64,000 nucleotides of DNA from Haloferax marinisediminis (GCF_009674585.1 NZ_WKJP01000001.1:2666001-2730000); one strand, 5' to 3'. Positions 7,741 through 16,697 are shown, counted from the stretch's first letter. Notes: generated by a model not told the origin, from the sequence alone. Numbers and translations are program-made.

Positions 7741-8193
7741 TCAGTCTGCGGCTTCTGTCTCTGTTTCCGTCTCTGCACCACACACGTCGAGATACCGGCA
7801 CGCATCGGTCTCAGGGTCGAAACAGTCGGGACACTCCGAGTTCCGGTCGATAATCGTGTCGAGTCGGTCGGCGATCATACCATCGATGACGGGTTCGAGT
7901 TCGCGTGCCTCGGCGCGGAACTCTTCGACGTCGAGGACGTTCGAGAGGAATCGCTCGATGATGCAGTACGTCTGGAGCGCATCACGAGCGCGGATAATCC
8001 CCTCGTCAGTCAGCGTGACGCCTTTGTACTTCTCGTGTTCGGCGAGGCCGCGGGATTCGAGTTTCCCAATCATCTCGTTCGCACTCGCCGGACTCACGTC
8101 CATCATGTCGGCGAGCGCCCCGGTGGCCGCCGGACCGTTCTTCATCTCCTGCAGCAGGTAAATCGCTTTGACGTATTGGTCTGCCGTGTTCAT
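7741..8193 (-). CDS. DtxR-family metal-dependent regulator with cysteine-rich tail
   Basis: The 150-residue protein has an N-terminal winged helix (MNTADQYVKAIYLLQ, then GALADMMDVSPASANEMIGKLESRGL) followed by the dimerisation and metal-binding helices of the DtxR/SirR family. The FeoA/SH3-like third domain is missing. In its place the C-terminus has four cysteines, C-P-D-C, then 8 residues, C, then 5 residues, C (CPDCFDPETDACRYLDVC). This could bind a metal or a cluster. It starts 4 bases after the stop of the ferritin-like gene, so the pair form an operon. Control of iron storage and probably autoregulation are the likely roles. It converges on the DUF1641 gene. Confidence 0.88.
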   Translation of the reverse strand: MNTADQYVKAIYLLQEMKNGPAATGALADMMDVSPASANEMIGKLESRGLAEHEKYKGVTLTDEGIIRARDALQTYCIIERFLSNVLDVEEFRAEARELEPVIDGMIADRLDTIIDRNSECPDCFDPETDACRYLDVCGAETETETEAAD

Positions 8194-8197
8194 CGTC

Positions 8198-8689
8198 TCA
8201 CTCGCGCTCTTCCATGATCTGCGTCACTTTTTCCACGCCCTGCGCTTCCTCCTCTCGAATTTCGGTGAGTGTGGCGACCAGTTCCTCGCGGTCGATGGTG
8301 AACTGTGCGTCACTCGCCTCGATGGCCTTGAGAACGTCGTCGTAGAACTTGTACGCCGTCTCTTCGTTACAGAGCTGGTCGTAGAGGACGCCGTCGAAGT
8401 CTTCGGGCTTGGTCTGGCCGTACTGCGCTTCGACGAGTGCTTCTATCTCTTCGAACGGCACACTCTCGACATCTAATCGGTCGATGATTCCTTCCAGTCT
8501 GCCCCGGTGTTCGGCCGACTCTTCGGCGGCGTGCGAGAGCAAGGCTCGAATCTCTTCGTCGAGTTCGTCTGCGTCGAGTTCTTCGTGGTGGTGATACGCG
8601 CGTGCCTCCACTACTTCTTCGAGCACGATACCGATTTGGAGCAACCGGGCGAGTTGGTGGTCCGAGGTGACCTGATAGCCCACGCTCAC
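8198..8689 (-). CDS. Ferritin-like domain protein
   Basis: The 163-residue all-helical protein has the ferritin-like four-helix pattern with paired carboxylate/His motifs: EEVVEARAYHHHEEL near residues 23-37 and EESAEHRGRLEGI near 56-68, then a third helix with NEETAYKFYDDV and a last helix rich in Glu. This suits a di-iron site. Whether it stores iron, acts as a Dps-like protectant or is a rubrerythrin-type peroxidase is not clear; no rubredoxin-type cysteines are present. It is the first gene of a two-gene operon with the DtxR-type regulator. Confidence 0.82.
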   Translation of the reverse strand: MSVGYQVTSDHQLARLLQIGIVLEEVVEARAYHHHEELDADELDEEIRALLSHAAEESAEHRGRLEGIIDRLDVESVPFEEIEALVEAQYGQTKPEDFDGVLYDQLCNEETAYKFYDDVLKAIEASDAQFTIDREELVATLTEIREEEAQGVEKVTQIMEERE

Positions 8690-8783
8690 CGGTGAAGCCC
8701 TCCGTTCGCGTGCGATACCAACTGAGTCATACTCAGAGGTGAGTCTGTAACGAACTTAAGCGGTTCCCCTTTCGGGTTCCAAC

Positions 8784-9911
8784 TCAGTCGTCGGCACCAG
8801 CCTCTTCGGCTGCAGACATCTCTTTCCGGGCCAGTTCGACTTCCTCTTTCGGAGTCGTGCGGCGGCCCATCCAGTGGTAGGTTCCGATGGTGGAGTAGCC
8901 GTGCTCGTCGACGATTTCCTCGATTACCTTTCGGTCTTCCTCGTCGATGGAGACGACGTGGGCGATTATTTGCCCCGGGACAGTTATCGGGCTTGCAGCC
9001 ATCCCGACGACGAGCCCTGTAAAGGGCGCTTCGACGACGTGCTGTTCGCGTTTGAAGTGGTCCGAGATGGTACAGACGGATTTCCCCTCTTCGACGATTG
9101 GGTACGGACCCCAGTCCATATCTATCCACCCGCCGGCGGTCGACCGAATCCACTTCTTCTCTTTCGACCCGACGATTCGTTGGTAGACTGGTTCGGACTC
9201 GAACTCGTCGTCTATGATGCCGAAGTAGGCAAAGAGGTTGTGCAACCGTTCGAGCGCGACGTCGACCAACACTGGTTGGTAGCGGTGGGCCTCGCCCATC
9301 TCGACCGTGATGGTGGGAATCCCGTTTTCGGACGCGACGCGGCGCATCATCCCGTCAGCACCCGCACCGTCCAGAACGACACTCGAGAGGAAGGCGTTCG
9401 CCACCTCGGCCACTGCGGGGTCGCTCATGTCCGCGCGGGTGTGGAAGATGGTCACTTTGTTCCGCGTCGACGTGTGGAAGTCCACACCGATGTCGCACTT
9501 AGAGATGAAGCGGTCGTAGATGACCTTGGCAATCCGCCTTCCCTCGTTTCCGTTCTCCGACCCGGGGAACGACCGGTTCAGGTCGCGGTCGTAGATGGGG
9601 AGATACCGCATGTGTGCGCGGTAGCCGGGCACGTTGAGGACGTGCAGACAGACGATGGTTCCAGCGAGTTCCTGTGGGTCGTATCGGTCTGCAACTTCTT
9701 GGACGACCTTCACACCGTTTACTTCGTCACCGTGCATCGCCGCACTGACGAACACCTTTGGACCCGAGCGGGTACCGTTGATGATAGTTACCGGAATTTC
9801 TATCGGGTCTCCGAGGAAGGACTCTCCGACCTCGTACATGATGTGTCGTTTCTCACCGGGTCGGACCTCGGCGTCGTATCGGAATGCCTCTCCGTTGTTG
9901 GTGTTGGACAT
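8784..9911 (-). CDS. Succinylglutamate desuccinylase/aspartoacylase family protein
   Basis: The 375-residue protein is a zinc-dependent carboxypeptidase-like amidohydrolase (AstE/AspA family). The zinc-binding motif is AAMHGDEVNG near residues 57-66. The substrate-binding DRDLNRSFPG follows near 108-117, then the third zinc ligand in GVDFHTST and the catalytic glutamate in ITVEMGEAHR. An all-beta C-terminal domain with HVVEAPFTGLVVGMAASP resembles a lipoyl-like barrel seen in this family. These enzymes remove acyl groups from amino acids, but the substrate here is unknown. It is a single gene with its own promoter region between 9912 and 10093, next to the suf operon end. Confidence 0.87.
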   Translation of the reverse strand: MSNTNNGEAFRYDAEVRPGEKRHIMYEVGESFLGDPIEIPVTIINGTRSGPKVFVSAAMHGDEVNGVKVVQEVADRYDPQELAGTIVCLHVLNVPGYRAHMRYLPIYDRDLNRSFPGSENGNEGRRIAKVIYDRFISKCDIGVDFHTSTRNKVTIFHTRADMSDPAVAEVANAFLSSVVLDGAGADGMMRRVASENGIPTITVEMGEAHRYQPVLVDVALERLHNLFAYFGIIDDEFESEPVYQRIVGSKEKKWIRSTAGGWIDMDWGPYPIVEEGKSVCTISDHFKREQHVVEAPFTGLVVGMAASPITVPGQIIAHVVSIDEEDRKVIEEIVDEHGYSTIGTYHWMGRRTTPKEEVELARKEMSAAEEAGADD

Positions 9912-10093
9912 CGAACTTCTCCAATTGGAAAGAGTACGTCCGCCACTGGCAAAAATACTAGTAGATAGACACTTTCCTGACTAACCAGACTGTGAGAATA
10001 TCACCGCGATACAGTGGTAAACCAGTTTGGCGCTCTCACTGGAGAGAGAACCCTCTAATTCGTTGATACAAAAATAACGAAGTGTCGAGGCGT

Positions 10094-11305
10094 CTACTGC
10101 AGACGCGCGGCGATGAGTTCTTCGAGGTCGTCGCGGAACTCGTCGACTTCGATCTCTTCGAGGACGGGCACGAAGAAGCCCTTCACGAGCATGTTGCGCG
10201 CCGTCTGCTCGGGGATGGACCGAGAGGCCATGTAGAAGAGGTCTTCTTTGTCTACCTGGCCGACCGTCGCAGCGTGCGACGCTTCAGTGTCGTGGTTGTT
10301 GATGATGAGCTTCGGCGACGCGTCTGCCTCGGACTCGTCCGAGAGCATCAGCGTGTTCTCACGCTGGTAGGAGTTCGTACTCCACGCGTCGCGGCCGACG
10401 TCCTGGACACCCTCGTAGACCGAGCGTGCCTGGTCGTCGAGGACGCCACGGGTCACGAGGTCTGCGGTCGTGTTCTCGGCTTTGTGCCAGACACGAGCGT
10501 TGACGTCGAGGTGCTGGTCGTTGTGACCGAAGAACGCGCCGACGATCTTCGTCTCCGAAGCGTCGCCGTTGAGTTCGGTCTCGACGTCGCTGCGGGTGAG
10601 GCGAGAGCCGAGGTTCCCCTCGATCCAGTTGATGGTCGAGTAGGTGCCGGCGTCGCCTCGCTTGAGCGAGTACGTGTAGGTGTCTTCGTCGAGGTTCTGG
10701 AGCGACCCGTACTGGACGTACGAGTTCTCGCCCGCGTCGATTTCGACGAGGTTCGAGAAGTATCGCTCTCCGTCGACCTCGGCGTCACCGGACTCGATGC
10801 CTTCGAGGATGGTGACGGACGAGGACTTCTCGGTCACGACGAGCGTGTGACTGAACAGCGACCGAGAGTTCATCTCGGCGCGAATCTTCACGTCTTCGGC
10901 GTCGACGCCTTCGGGGACGTAGATGAACGTGCCCGTGGTGAACAGCGCGGCCGACAGTGCCGTGAGGTAGTTCGTCTCGAGGTCGACGACGGAGCCGAAG
11001 CGCTCCTCGATGAGGTCACCGTACTCGCCGAGCGCCTCCGTGAAGGGGAGGACGACGACGTCGTCTGGTGCCTCGCGGGTCGTCTCGTCGGCCTGGTTCA
11101 GGGGGTCGACGAGCGACTCGAAGTCGAGGGCTTCGAGGTTCGTCCATCGGCGGCCCGGCGTCTGGATGACGTCGGGGAGTTCGAGCGTGTCGAGTGCTTC
11201 GAGGGCCTCGAGTCGGGCCTCGAGCAGCCACTCGGGCTCGTCCCGTGCGTCCGAAATCTCTCGTACTGTCTCTGCAGACAGGTTTGCGGGAAGTTGCGCA
11301 CTCAT
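10094..11305 (-). CDS. sufD: Fe-S cluster assembly protein SufD
   Basis: The 403-residue protein is the SufD partner of SufB in the SufBCD scaffold that builds iron-sulfur clusters. Its core is the right-handed beta-helix domain shared with SufB, with the family signatures YVQYGSLQNLDEDTYTY and SFYQ-like segments and the C-terminal SHAATVGQVDKEDLFYMASR. It is the last gene of sufC-sufB-sufD on the minus strand, 3 bases after sufB. SufD lacks the cysteines used by SufB for cluster assembly and mainly forms the heterodimer. No SufS, SufU or SufA gene is in this window. Confidence 0.95.
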   Translation of the reverse strand: MSAQLPANLSAETVREISDARDEPEWLLEARLEALEALDTLELPDVIQTPGRRWTNLEALDFESLVDPLNQADETTREAPDDVVVLPFTEALGEYGDLIEERFGSVVDLETNYLTALSAALFTTGTFIYVPEGVDAEDVKIRAEMNSRSLFSHTLVVTEKSSSVTILEGIESGDAEVDGERYFSNLVEIDAGENSYVQYGSLQNLDEDTYTYSLKRGDAGTYSTINWIEGNLGSRLTRSDVETELNGDASETKIVGAFFGHNDQHLDVNARVWHKAENTTADLVTRGVLDDQARSVYEGVQDVGRDAWSTNSYQRENTLMLSDESEADASPKLIINNHDTEASHAATVGQVDKEDLFYMASRSIPEQTARNMLVKGFFVPVLEEIEVDEFRDDLEELIAARLQ

Positions 11306-11308
11306 TGG

Positions 11309-12739
11309 TTATCCGAGGCTACCCTCCATCTCGAGTTCGACGAGTCGGTTGAGTTCGACTGCGTACTCGATGGGCAGTTCCTCCGTGATGGGTTCGATGA
11401 ACCCGGAGACGATCATCTGCTTTGCGTCGTCGTCGTCGAGTCCGCGCGACTGGAGGTAGAAGATGTCCTCGTCGCCAATCTTCCCGACGGTTGCCTCGTG
11501 AGCAACGTCGACGGTGGACTCGTTGATCTCCATGTACGGCATCGTGTCCGAGGTGGACTCGTTGTCGAACATCAGCGCGTCACACTCGACGGCGGTCGAG
11601 GAGTTCTTCGCGCCGTTTGCGATGTGGACGAGGCCGCGGTAGTTGGTGCGGCCGCCGTCTTTGGAGATGGACTTCGACTCGATGGTCGACTTCGTCTCGG
11701 GTGCGTTGTGGTAGACCTTCGCGCCAGTGTCGATGTTCTGGCCTTCGCCCGCGAAGGCGATAGTGATGTGGTTGTCGGATGCGCCACGGCCCTTGAGAAT
11801 CGAAGCTGGGTAGAGCATCGTCGCCTTCGAACCCATGGAGCCGGAAATCCACTCCATGCGGCCGTTCTTCTCGACGATTGCGCGCTTCGTGTTGAGGTTG
11901 TACGTGTTCTTCGACCAGTTCTGCACGGTCGAGTACTGCACGTGAGCGTCCTCGCCGACGAACACTTCGACGCCGCCGGAGTGAAGGTTGAACGCGGAGT
12001 ATTTCGGTGCGGAACAGCCCTCGATGTAGTGGACTTCGGAGCCTTTCTCCGCGACGATGAGCGTGTGTTCGAACTGGCCCATCCCCTCGGAGTTCATGCG
12101 GAAGTACGCCTGCACTGGCATGTCGACTGTCGTGTCCTCGGGGACGTAGACGAACGACCCGCCGGACCAGATGGCCCCGTGGAGTGCGGCGAACTTGTTG
12201 TCGCTCGGTGGGACGCACTTCGTCATGAAGTACTCCTTGACGATGTCTTCGTGCTCTTGGACCGCCTGGTCCATGTTCATGAAGACGACGCCCTTCTCCT
12301 CCCAGCGTTCCTGCATGTTCTGGTAGACGACTTCGGACTCGTACTGGGCACCGACGCCGGAGAGGGCGTTCTTCTCGGCTTCCGGGATACCCAGTTTGTC
12401 GAACGTGTCCTTGATGTCGTCCGGCAGGTCACGCCAGTCGTCGACACCGCCGCGCACTTCCACGTCGGGGCGGATGTACGGGACGATTTCGTCCACGTCG
12501 ACCTCGGAGAGGTCAGGCTGGCCGGGCCAGTCGGTCGGCATCGGCATCTTCTGGTACTGCTTGAGCGCGCGGAGGCGGCGCTCCAGCATCCATTCGGGTT
12601 CGTCTTTGTCTTCCGAGATGACGCGGATGGTCTCTTCGGTGAGACCCTTCTCTGCCGCGAACGCGGCCTTCTGCTCCTTCTTGAACTCGAAGCGAGCTTC
12701 CGTGTCTGTCTCTTTTAGGTGGTCTTGGTCGGAACTCAT
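11309..12739 (-). CDS. sufB: Fe-S cluster assembly protein SufB
   Basis: The 476-residue protein is the scaffold subunit of the SufBCD complex. Typical segments include the N-terminal EPEWMLERRLRALKQY, the SGGSFVYVPEDTTVDMPVQ strand, HYIEGCSAPKYS with its conserved cysteine, VQYSTVQNWSKNTYNLNTKR and the C-terminal SHEATVG-like VAHEATVGKIGDEDIFYL. Length is normal for the family. It lies 15 bases after sufC and 3 bases before sufD, so the three form one operon. The encoded complex works in the cytosol and should be needed for the many Fe-S enzymes of the cell, such as the endonuclease III encoded nearby. Confidence 0.96.
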   Translation of the reverse strand: MSSDQDHLKETDTEARFEFKKEQKAAFAAEKGLTEETIRVISEDKDEPEWMLERRLRALKQYQKMPMPTDWPGQPDLSEVDVDEIVPYIRPDVEVRGGVDDWRDLPDDIKDTFDKLGIPEAEKNALSGVGAQYESEVVYQNMQERWEEKGVVFMNMDQAVQEHEDIVKEYFMTKCVPPSDNKFAALHGAIWSGGSFVYVPEDTTVDMPVQAYFRMNSEGMGQFEHTLIVAEKGSEVHYIEGCSAPKYSAFNLHSGGVEVFVGEDAHVQYSTVQNWSKNTYNLNTKRAIVEKNGRMEWISGSMGSKATMLYPASILKGRGASDNHITIAFAGEGQNIDTGAKVYHNAPETKSTIESKSISKDGGRTNYRGLVHIANGAKNSSTAVECDALMFDNESTSDTMPYMEINESTVDVAHEATVGKIGDEDIFYLQSRGLDDDDAKQMIVSGFIEPITEELPIEYAVELNRLVELEMEGSLG

Positions 12740-12754
12740 GGTGTGTAGGGTGGT

Positions 12755-13660
12755 TTACGCGGCCTCGTAGACTTCCTCACGGACCCAGTCGTAGCCTTTG
12801 TCTTCGAGTTCGGACGCGAGGGACGCGTCGCCGCTCTTGACGACCTTGCCGTCCAGCATGATGTGGACGTAGTCGGGTTCGACGTATTCGAGGATACGCT
12901 GGTAGTGAGTAATCTGAAGGATGCCCGTGCCCTGCTCGTCGCGGAGCGCGTTGATGCCTTTCGACACGTCCTGCAGGCGGTCGATGTCGAGACCGGAGTC
13001 GATCTCGTCGAGCACTGCGATGGACGGTTCGAGGATGGCGGCCTGGAGCACCTCGTTCTGTTTCTTCTCACCGCCGGAGAACCCGGCGTTGAGGTAGCGC
13101 TGCATGAACTTCTCGTCCATGTCGAGGAGGTCCATCTTCTCTTTGAGGAGTTTCTGGAACTCGGCGACACCGACTTCGCCGTCGTCGACGTTGCCCTCCA
13201 TCGGGGAGGTGTCGTAGCCGGCTTCCTCTTCTTCTGCGTCTTCGTCTTCGCCGAAGAGGAGTTCGTCGCGCTCGTCGATCTTCGCGTTGAGCGCGGTTCG
13301 GAGGAAGTTCGTCATCGTGACGCCCTCAATCTCCGCGGGGTACTGGAAGCCGAGGAAGATACCGAGCGCGGCGCGCTCGTTCGGTTCCAGTTCCAGAAGG
13401 TTCCACGTGCGGGCGTCTTCCGGAATCTCGACGTCGCCGAAGTCGCCTTCCTCCAGGTGGAGGAGAATCTCGCCGTCGGTTACTTCGTAGGCGGGGTGGC
13501 CGGCAATGATTTTAGAAGTCGTAGACTTGCCGGACCCGTTCGGGCCCATCAGTGCGTGGATCTCGCCGGATTTGACTTCCAGGTCGACACCTCGCAGAAT
13601 CTGCTCACCGTCTTCCTCCGCGACACGTGCGTGGAGGTTCGTAATCTCGAGAGTTGCCAT
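12755..13660 (-). CDS. sufC: Fe-S cluster assembly ATPase SufC
   Basis: The 301-residue protein is the ABC-type ATPase that powers SufBCD. Walker A is MGPNGSGKST near residues 38-47, the Q-loop region is LGFQYPAEIEGV, the signature motif is SGGEKKQNE and Walker B is IAVLDEIDSGLDID, with the switch His in QITHYQRIL. An acidic insertion between the Q-loop and the signature (LLFGEDEDAEEEEAGYDTSP) is a haloarchaeal feature. It is the promoter-proximal gene of sufC-sufB-sufD. The 220-base region upstream carries an inverted repeat that may be regulatory. Confidence 0.96.
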   Translation of the reverse strand: MATLEITNLHARVAEEDGEQILRGVDLEVKSGEIHALMGPNGSGKSTTSKIIAGHPAYEVTDGEILLHLEEGDFGDVEIPEDARTWNLLELEPNERAALGIFLGFQYPAEIEGVTMTNFLRTALNAKIDERDELLFGEDEDAEEEEAGYDTSPMEGNVDDGEVGVAEFQKLLKEKMDLLDMDEKFMQRYLNAGFSGGEKKQNEVLQAAILEPSIAVLDEIDSGLDIDRLQDVSKGINALRDEQGTGILQITHYQRILEYVEPDYVHIMLDGKVVKSGDASLASELEDKGYDWVREEVYEAA

Positions 13661-13744
13661 CGTTGGTTCGTTGCCTCGTACTCGAACCCTGGGGAGTATC
13701 GCCCATAATGCTTGCGCATTTACCCCCGGTGCCTTTTGTAGAAA

Positions 13745-13758
13745 GAAAATTTGTTTTC
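13745..13758. promoter_or_regulatory. Inverted repeat upstream of the suf operon
   Basis: The sequence GAAAA-TTTG-TTTTC is a perfect 5-base inverted repeat in an A/T-rich patch, 85-98 bases upstream of the sufC start. Its place in front of an iron-sulfur operon makes an operator for a metal- or redox-sensing regulator possible. No known haloarchaeal binding motif can be named with certainty. Confidence 0.35.
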
Positions 13759-13802
13759 AAAACCACAAAGGAGACGTGACGGTTCGTGACATATGTCCGG
13801 GT

Positions 13803-13858
13803 TTCGGGCACCCGAACATCGCTTCGTCAACGGAGCTGGAGTAACCACAAATGGTTAC
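13803..13858. repeat. Two inverted repeats between polB and sufC
   Basis: TTCGGG-CA-CCCGAA occupies 13803-13816 and GTAACCA-CAAA-TGGTTAC occupies 13841-13858. Both are perfect palindromes with short loops, just past the polB stop codon on the minus strand. They may mark the 3' end of the polB transcript, or serve as binding sites ahead of the suf promoter. No long T-run follows either one. Confidence 0.4.
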
Positions 13859-13880
13859 TTCCACCCAACGAGCGTGTCGC

Positions 13881-16577
13881 TTAGACGAAACTCCCGAGTC
13901 CGGTCTGTTCTTGGCCGCTTTTGACTTCGTCCCACGACATCCCGAGCGCCTCGATGATACGCGAAATTGGGCCTTCGAGCGTCTTGTCGAGCATCGTGTC
14001 CCAATCGACTTCGAACTCGTCTGGAACCTGGTCGGCGTACTCGAAACAGATGACGTCGGGGTCGCGCTTGAACGCGCGGTAGAGGTCGTCCATCTGCGGG
14101 TCGAAGCCATCGTCTTCCATCGCTCGGAACCACGAGGGGTGGACCTTCTGGAGGTAGACGCGCTTCGGTTTCGACCCGCGACCGAAGTTAGTCCCGAGGA
14201 ACCTGTTCGCGTACTGTGCGCCGCGAACGTGGGCAGTCGGCGTGTCGTACGCCGACAGACGCTTCCCGATGCCACCGGGGATGCCGATTTCTTCGAGCGG
14301 CAAGTCACCGGACTGGAAGTCGGTGATGATGTCGTGGAGGTAGTCTTTGATGACCTCGGTGTCCTCACCGTGGACGATCATGTCGATGACGTTCTTCTGG
14401 ACCTCTTTGGTCACCTGCGCGATGTCAGAGCGCTTGTACTCGAATCCGGTGATGTCGATGTCGTCGACGTCTTTGCCCTCTTTCCAGACGATGTGACCGG
14501 CGTAGCGTTTCTTCTTGCCCGCCTGGAAGAACCGCCGGTAGAGTTTCTCGAACTCGATTTGGAACCGGTGTTCGTCGGCACCGAGCGCCTCTTTCGCGAA
14601 GTCGTCGTAGGCGGCGTTGATGTGTTCCTCGATTGCGAACGACTGCTCGATGGCTTCCTCTTTCGACACGTCGGGGCCGAGTTCGAGCATGACCGAGTCG
14701 GTGTCTCCGTAGGCGACGTCGTAGCCGAACTCGTTCGCTGCCTGCTCCGTGAACTCGATGACTTCGCGCCCGGTGGCCGTCACTGCAGCACCCATCTCTT
14801 TGTCGTACAGACGGAACCGGTCCCATCCCAGGACACCGTACAGCGAGTTCATGATGACCTTCACTGCGGCCTGCTGGCGGTCGAACTGCTCGTATTCGGA
14901 CGAACCGGGTTCGTGCTCGTTTCGGAGCGACTTCTTCTCTTCACGCTCGGCGAGCAGCTCGTCGACCATCTCCCGAATCATGCCGTCCGGCTCCTGCCGG
15001 AAGTGCGTCCCGTTGGGAGCGTGGAACATTTCGCCGTCGTACTCGTCGGGGTCGACTTTCGTCTCCGGCGACGCGTTGATGGTCACCATACACATCGGGT
15101 ACAGCGACTTCAAGTCGAGGACCGTGACGTTCTCTTTGACACCCGTGATTGGGTCGAAGACAGCACCGCCTTCGTAGTCTTCTGACTCCTGTTGGCCCTT
15201 CGACGGCAGTGCGAACTCGCCGTGGACTTTGTGGAGGACGTAGATGTCGACGGTGTCGCCCGGTGTCGGCGCGTCTTCGAGTTTGCACCCGACGAACGTC
15301 CGCACCTCGTCCCAGAAGGCGACGATGTCCTGTTTGCGGTCGATTTCGACACACAACTCCACGTCACGAAGGTTGTACTCCAGCAACCGCTCGGGGTCTT
15401 GCTCCCAGAGGTCACCGATGTCGCCCGAGTAGCGTTCTTTGCCGACGTCGAGTTCGAGTTCGCCGACTGCGTCCAATCGATAGGATTCGAGTTCCGTGAA
15501 CTGCGTCCGTTTGTAGGCGTACAGCAGGTCGAAGACGACGCGGCCTTTGATGTCCGGGCCGCCCCATCCGCTCCGCCACACTTCGCCGAGACGCGACATT
15601 CGGTCCGCGTCGAGGTCGTAGTCGGTCGACGGGTTCAGTTCGTCGAGTCGGTCGAGGAAGTACGGCGCGTCGAAGTCCTCGAAGTTCCACCCGGTGAGGA
15701 CGTCGGGGTTCGTCTCTTCGATGTAGGCGAGGAACGCGTCGAGCATCGCCGCTTCCTCCTCGAACGTTCGGACCTCGACTGCCGACCCATCGCGGAGGAA
15801 CTCGTAGTTCGGAAGCGAGTTGGGGCGTTTGCCCTCGCCGTCGGGGGCGACGGCGTGCCAGACGATGTACTCGTCGCGGTAGGAGTCGTGCGACGTGAGA
15901 CAGATGATTGGTTCTTCACCGTCTTCGGGGAAGCCGTTTCTGTCGTTGACTTCGATGTCGAAGGTGTTCACCCGCAGGTTCGCGTCGACCGACGCGGGTT
16001 CGACTTCCTGGTGGGGAACCTGAATGGTTCCGTCGTCGAGACGGCGGTTCGGGACCCGGATGCCGTCTTTGATGTCCTTGTCGATGAGGAGGCGATTCGG
16101 AAAGAGGATGTCCGCTTCGTAGTGGTCGAACTCGTCGCGGATTTGCCCGACGTCGCGGGGAGTTCGCGTGTGGATTCTCGTCAGTTCCTCACCGCGAATA
16201 CTCTCGTACCCATCTTCGGTGCGTGTGATGACGTCCTTGTCCAGTACCTCGTCGTCGAGACTCTCTGTCGGCGCGTAGAAGTACGGTTCGAACCCGAGGA
16301 CGCGAACGTGCGCTGGTTCGTCGTCCGCCGTCCGACCGAAGACGTGGAGAACGGGATACTCGTCGCGGCCGGTCCCCTCGATGGTGTAGTCGACCTGTGT
16401 GACGGCCAGTTCGACCGTCCCGTCTGGGTCGGGAAAGCGCACCTCGTCCGTGTCGATGACGTCGGAGACGTGCTGGGCGGCATTCCCGGCGACGATGGCG
16501 GCCTCACTGTCTGGCCGCTCGTCGCCTCCGCCGTCGGCGTCGTGTCCCCCGAAGTCGCTCAAACCCGTCTGCGTCAT
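13881..16577 (-). CDS. polB: Family B DNA polymerase
   Basis: The 898-residue protein is a replicative or repair family B polymerase. The 3'-5' exonuclease domain has DIE in VNTFDIEVNDRNG. The polymerase motifs are A (VLDLKSLYPMCM), B (KVIMNSLYGVLG) and C (VAYGDTDSVMLE), all intact, so no intein interrupts the gene even though these are favourite intein sites in haloarchaea. I chose the ATG at MTQTGLSDF; an upstream in-frame start would add 17 unlike residues. Both ends carry a PCNA-binding-like motif, QTGLSDFG at the N-terminus and QTGLGSFV as the last residues. It lies upstream of the suf operon on the same strand, with 220 bases between. Confidence 0.96.
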   Translation of the reverse strand: MTQTGLSDFGGHDADGGGDERPDSEAAIVAGNAAQHVSDVIDTDEVRFPDPDGTVELAVTQVDYTIEGTGRDEYPVLHVFGRTADDEPAHVRVLGFEPYFYAPTESLDDEVLDKDVITRTEDGYESIRGEELTRIHTRTPRDVGQIRDEFDHYEADILFPNRLLIDKDIKDGIRVPNRRLDDGTIQVPHQEVEPASVDANLRVNTFDIEVNDRNGFPEDGEEPIICLTSHDSYRDEYIVWHAVAPDGEGKRPNSLPNYEFLRDGSAVEVRTFEEEAAMLDAFLAYIEETNPDVLTGWNFEDFDAPYFLDRLDELNPSTDYDLDADRMSRLGEVWRSGWGGPDIKGRVVFDLLYAYKRTQFTELESYRLDAVGELELDVGKERYSGDIGDLWEQDPERLLEYNLRDVELCVEIDRKQDIVAFWDEVRTFVGCKLEDAPTPGDTVDIYVLHKVHGEFALPSKGQQESEDYEGGAVFDPITGVKENVTVLDLKSLYPMCMVTINASPETKVDPDEYDGEMFHAPNGTHFRQEPDGMIREMVDELLAEREEKKSLRNEHEPGSSEYEQFDRQQAAVKVIMNSLYGVLGWDRFRLYDKEMGAAVTATGREVIEFTEQAANEFGYDVAYGDTDSVMLELGPDVSKEEAIEQSFAIEEHINAAYDDFAKEALGADEHRFQIEFEKLYRRFFQAGKKKRYAGHIVWKEGKDVDDIDITGFEYKRSDIAQVTKEVQKNVIDMIVHGEDTEVIKDYLHDIITDFQSGDLPLEEIGIPGGIGKRLSAYDTPTAHVRGAQYANRFLGTNFGRGSKPKRVYLQKVHPSWFRAMEDDGFDPQMDDLYRAFKRDPDVICFEYADQVPDEFEVDWDTMLDKTLEGPISRIIEALGMSWDEVKSGQEQTGLGSFV

Positions 16578-16662
16578 GCCACTCGCTTCGGCGGCGCGGC
16601 TAAAAACCCCGGCGTTTCCCCGAACCATCTCTCAGACAGAACCAGCCAGTTCCACGGAAAGA

Positions 16663-16691
16663 CATATACCCTTGTGTGACATTCTGTGACA
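16663..16691 (+). promoter_or_regulatory. TATA-like box and TGTGACA direct repeat
   Basis: CATATAC at 16663-16669 sits about 30 bases before the start codon at 16698, the right distance for a leaderless haloarchaeal promoter. Between it and the start codon, TGTGACA occurs at 16675-16681 and again at 16685-16691, ten bases apart, so both copies face the same side of the helix. This looks like an operator, with the regulator unknown. Confidence 0.4.
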
Positions 16692-16697
16692 CACGAT

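Noticed and set aside
10082..12718. Very long open frame (878 codons) on the plus strand
   Set aside because: It is antisense to sufB and sufD, whose protein motifs are unambiguous. Long antisense frames are expected in GC-rich haloarchaeal DNA.
13851..16679. Long plus-strand frames opposite polB
   Set aside because: They mirror the polymerase gene and contain no recognised domain; all polymerase motifs are on the minus strand.
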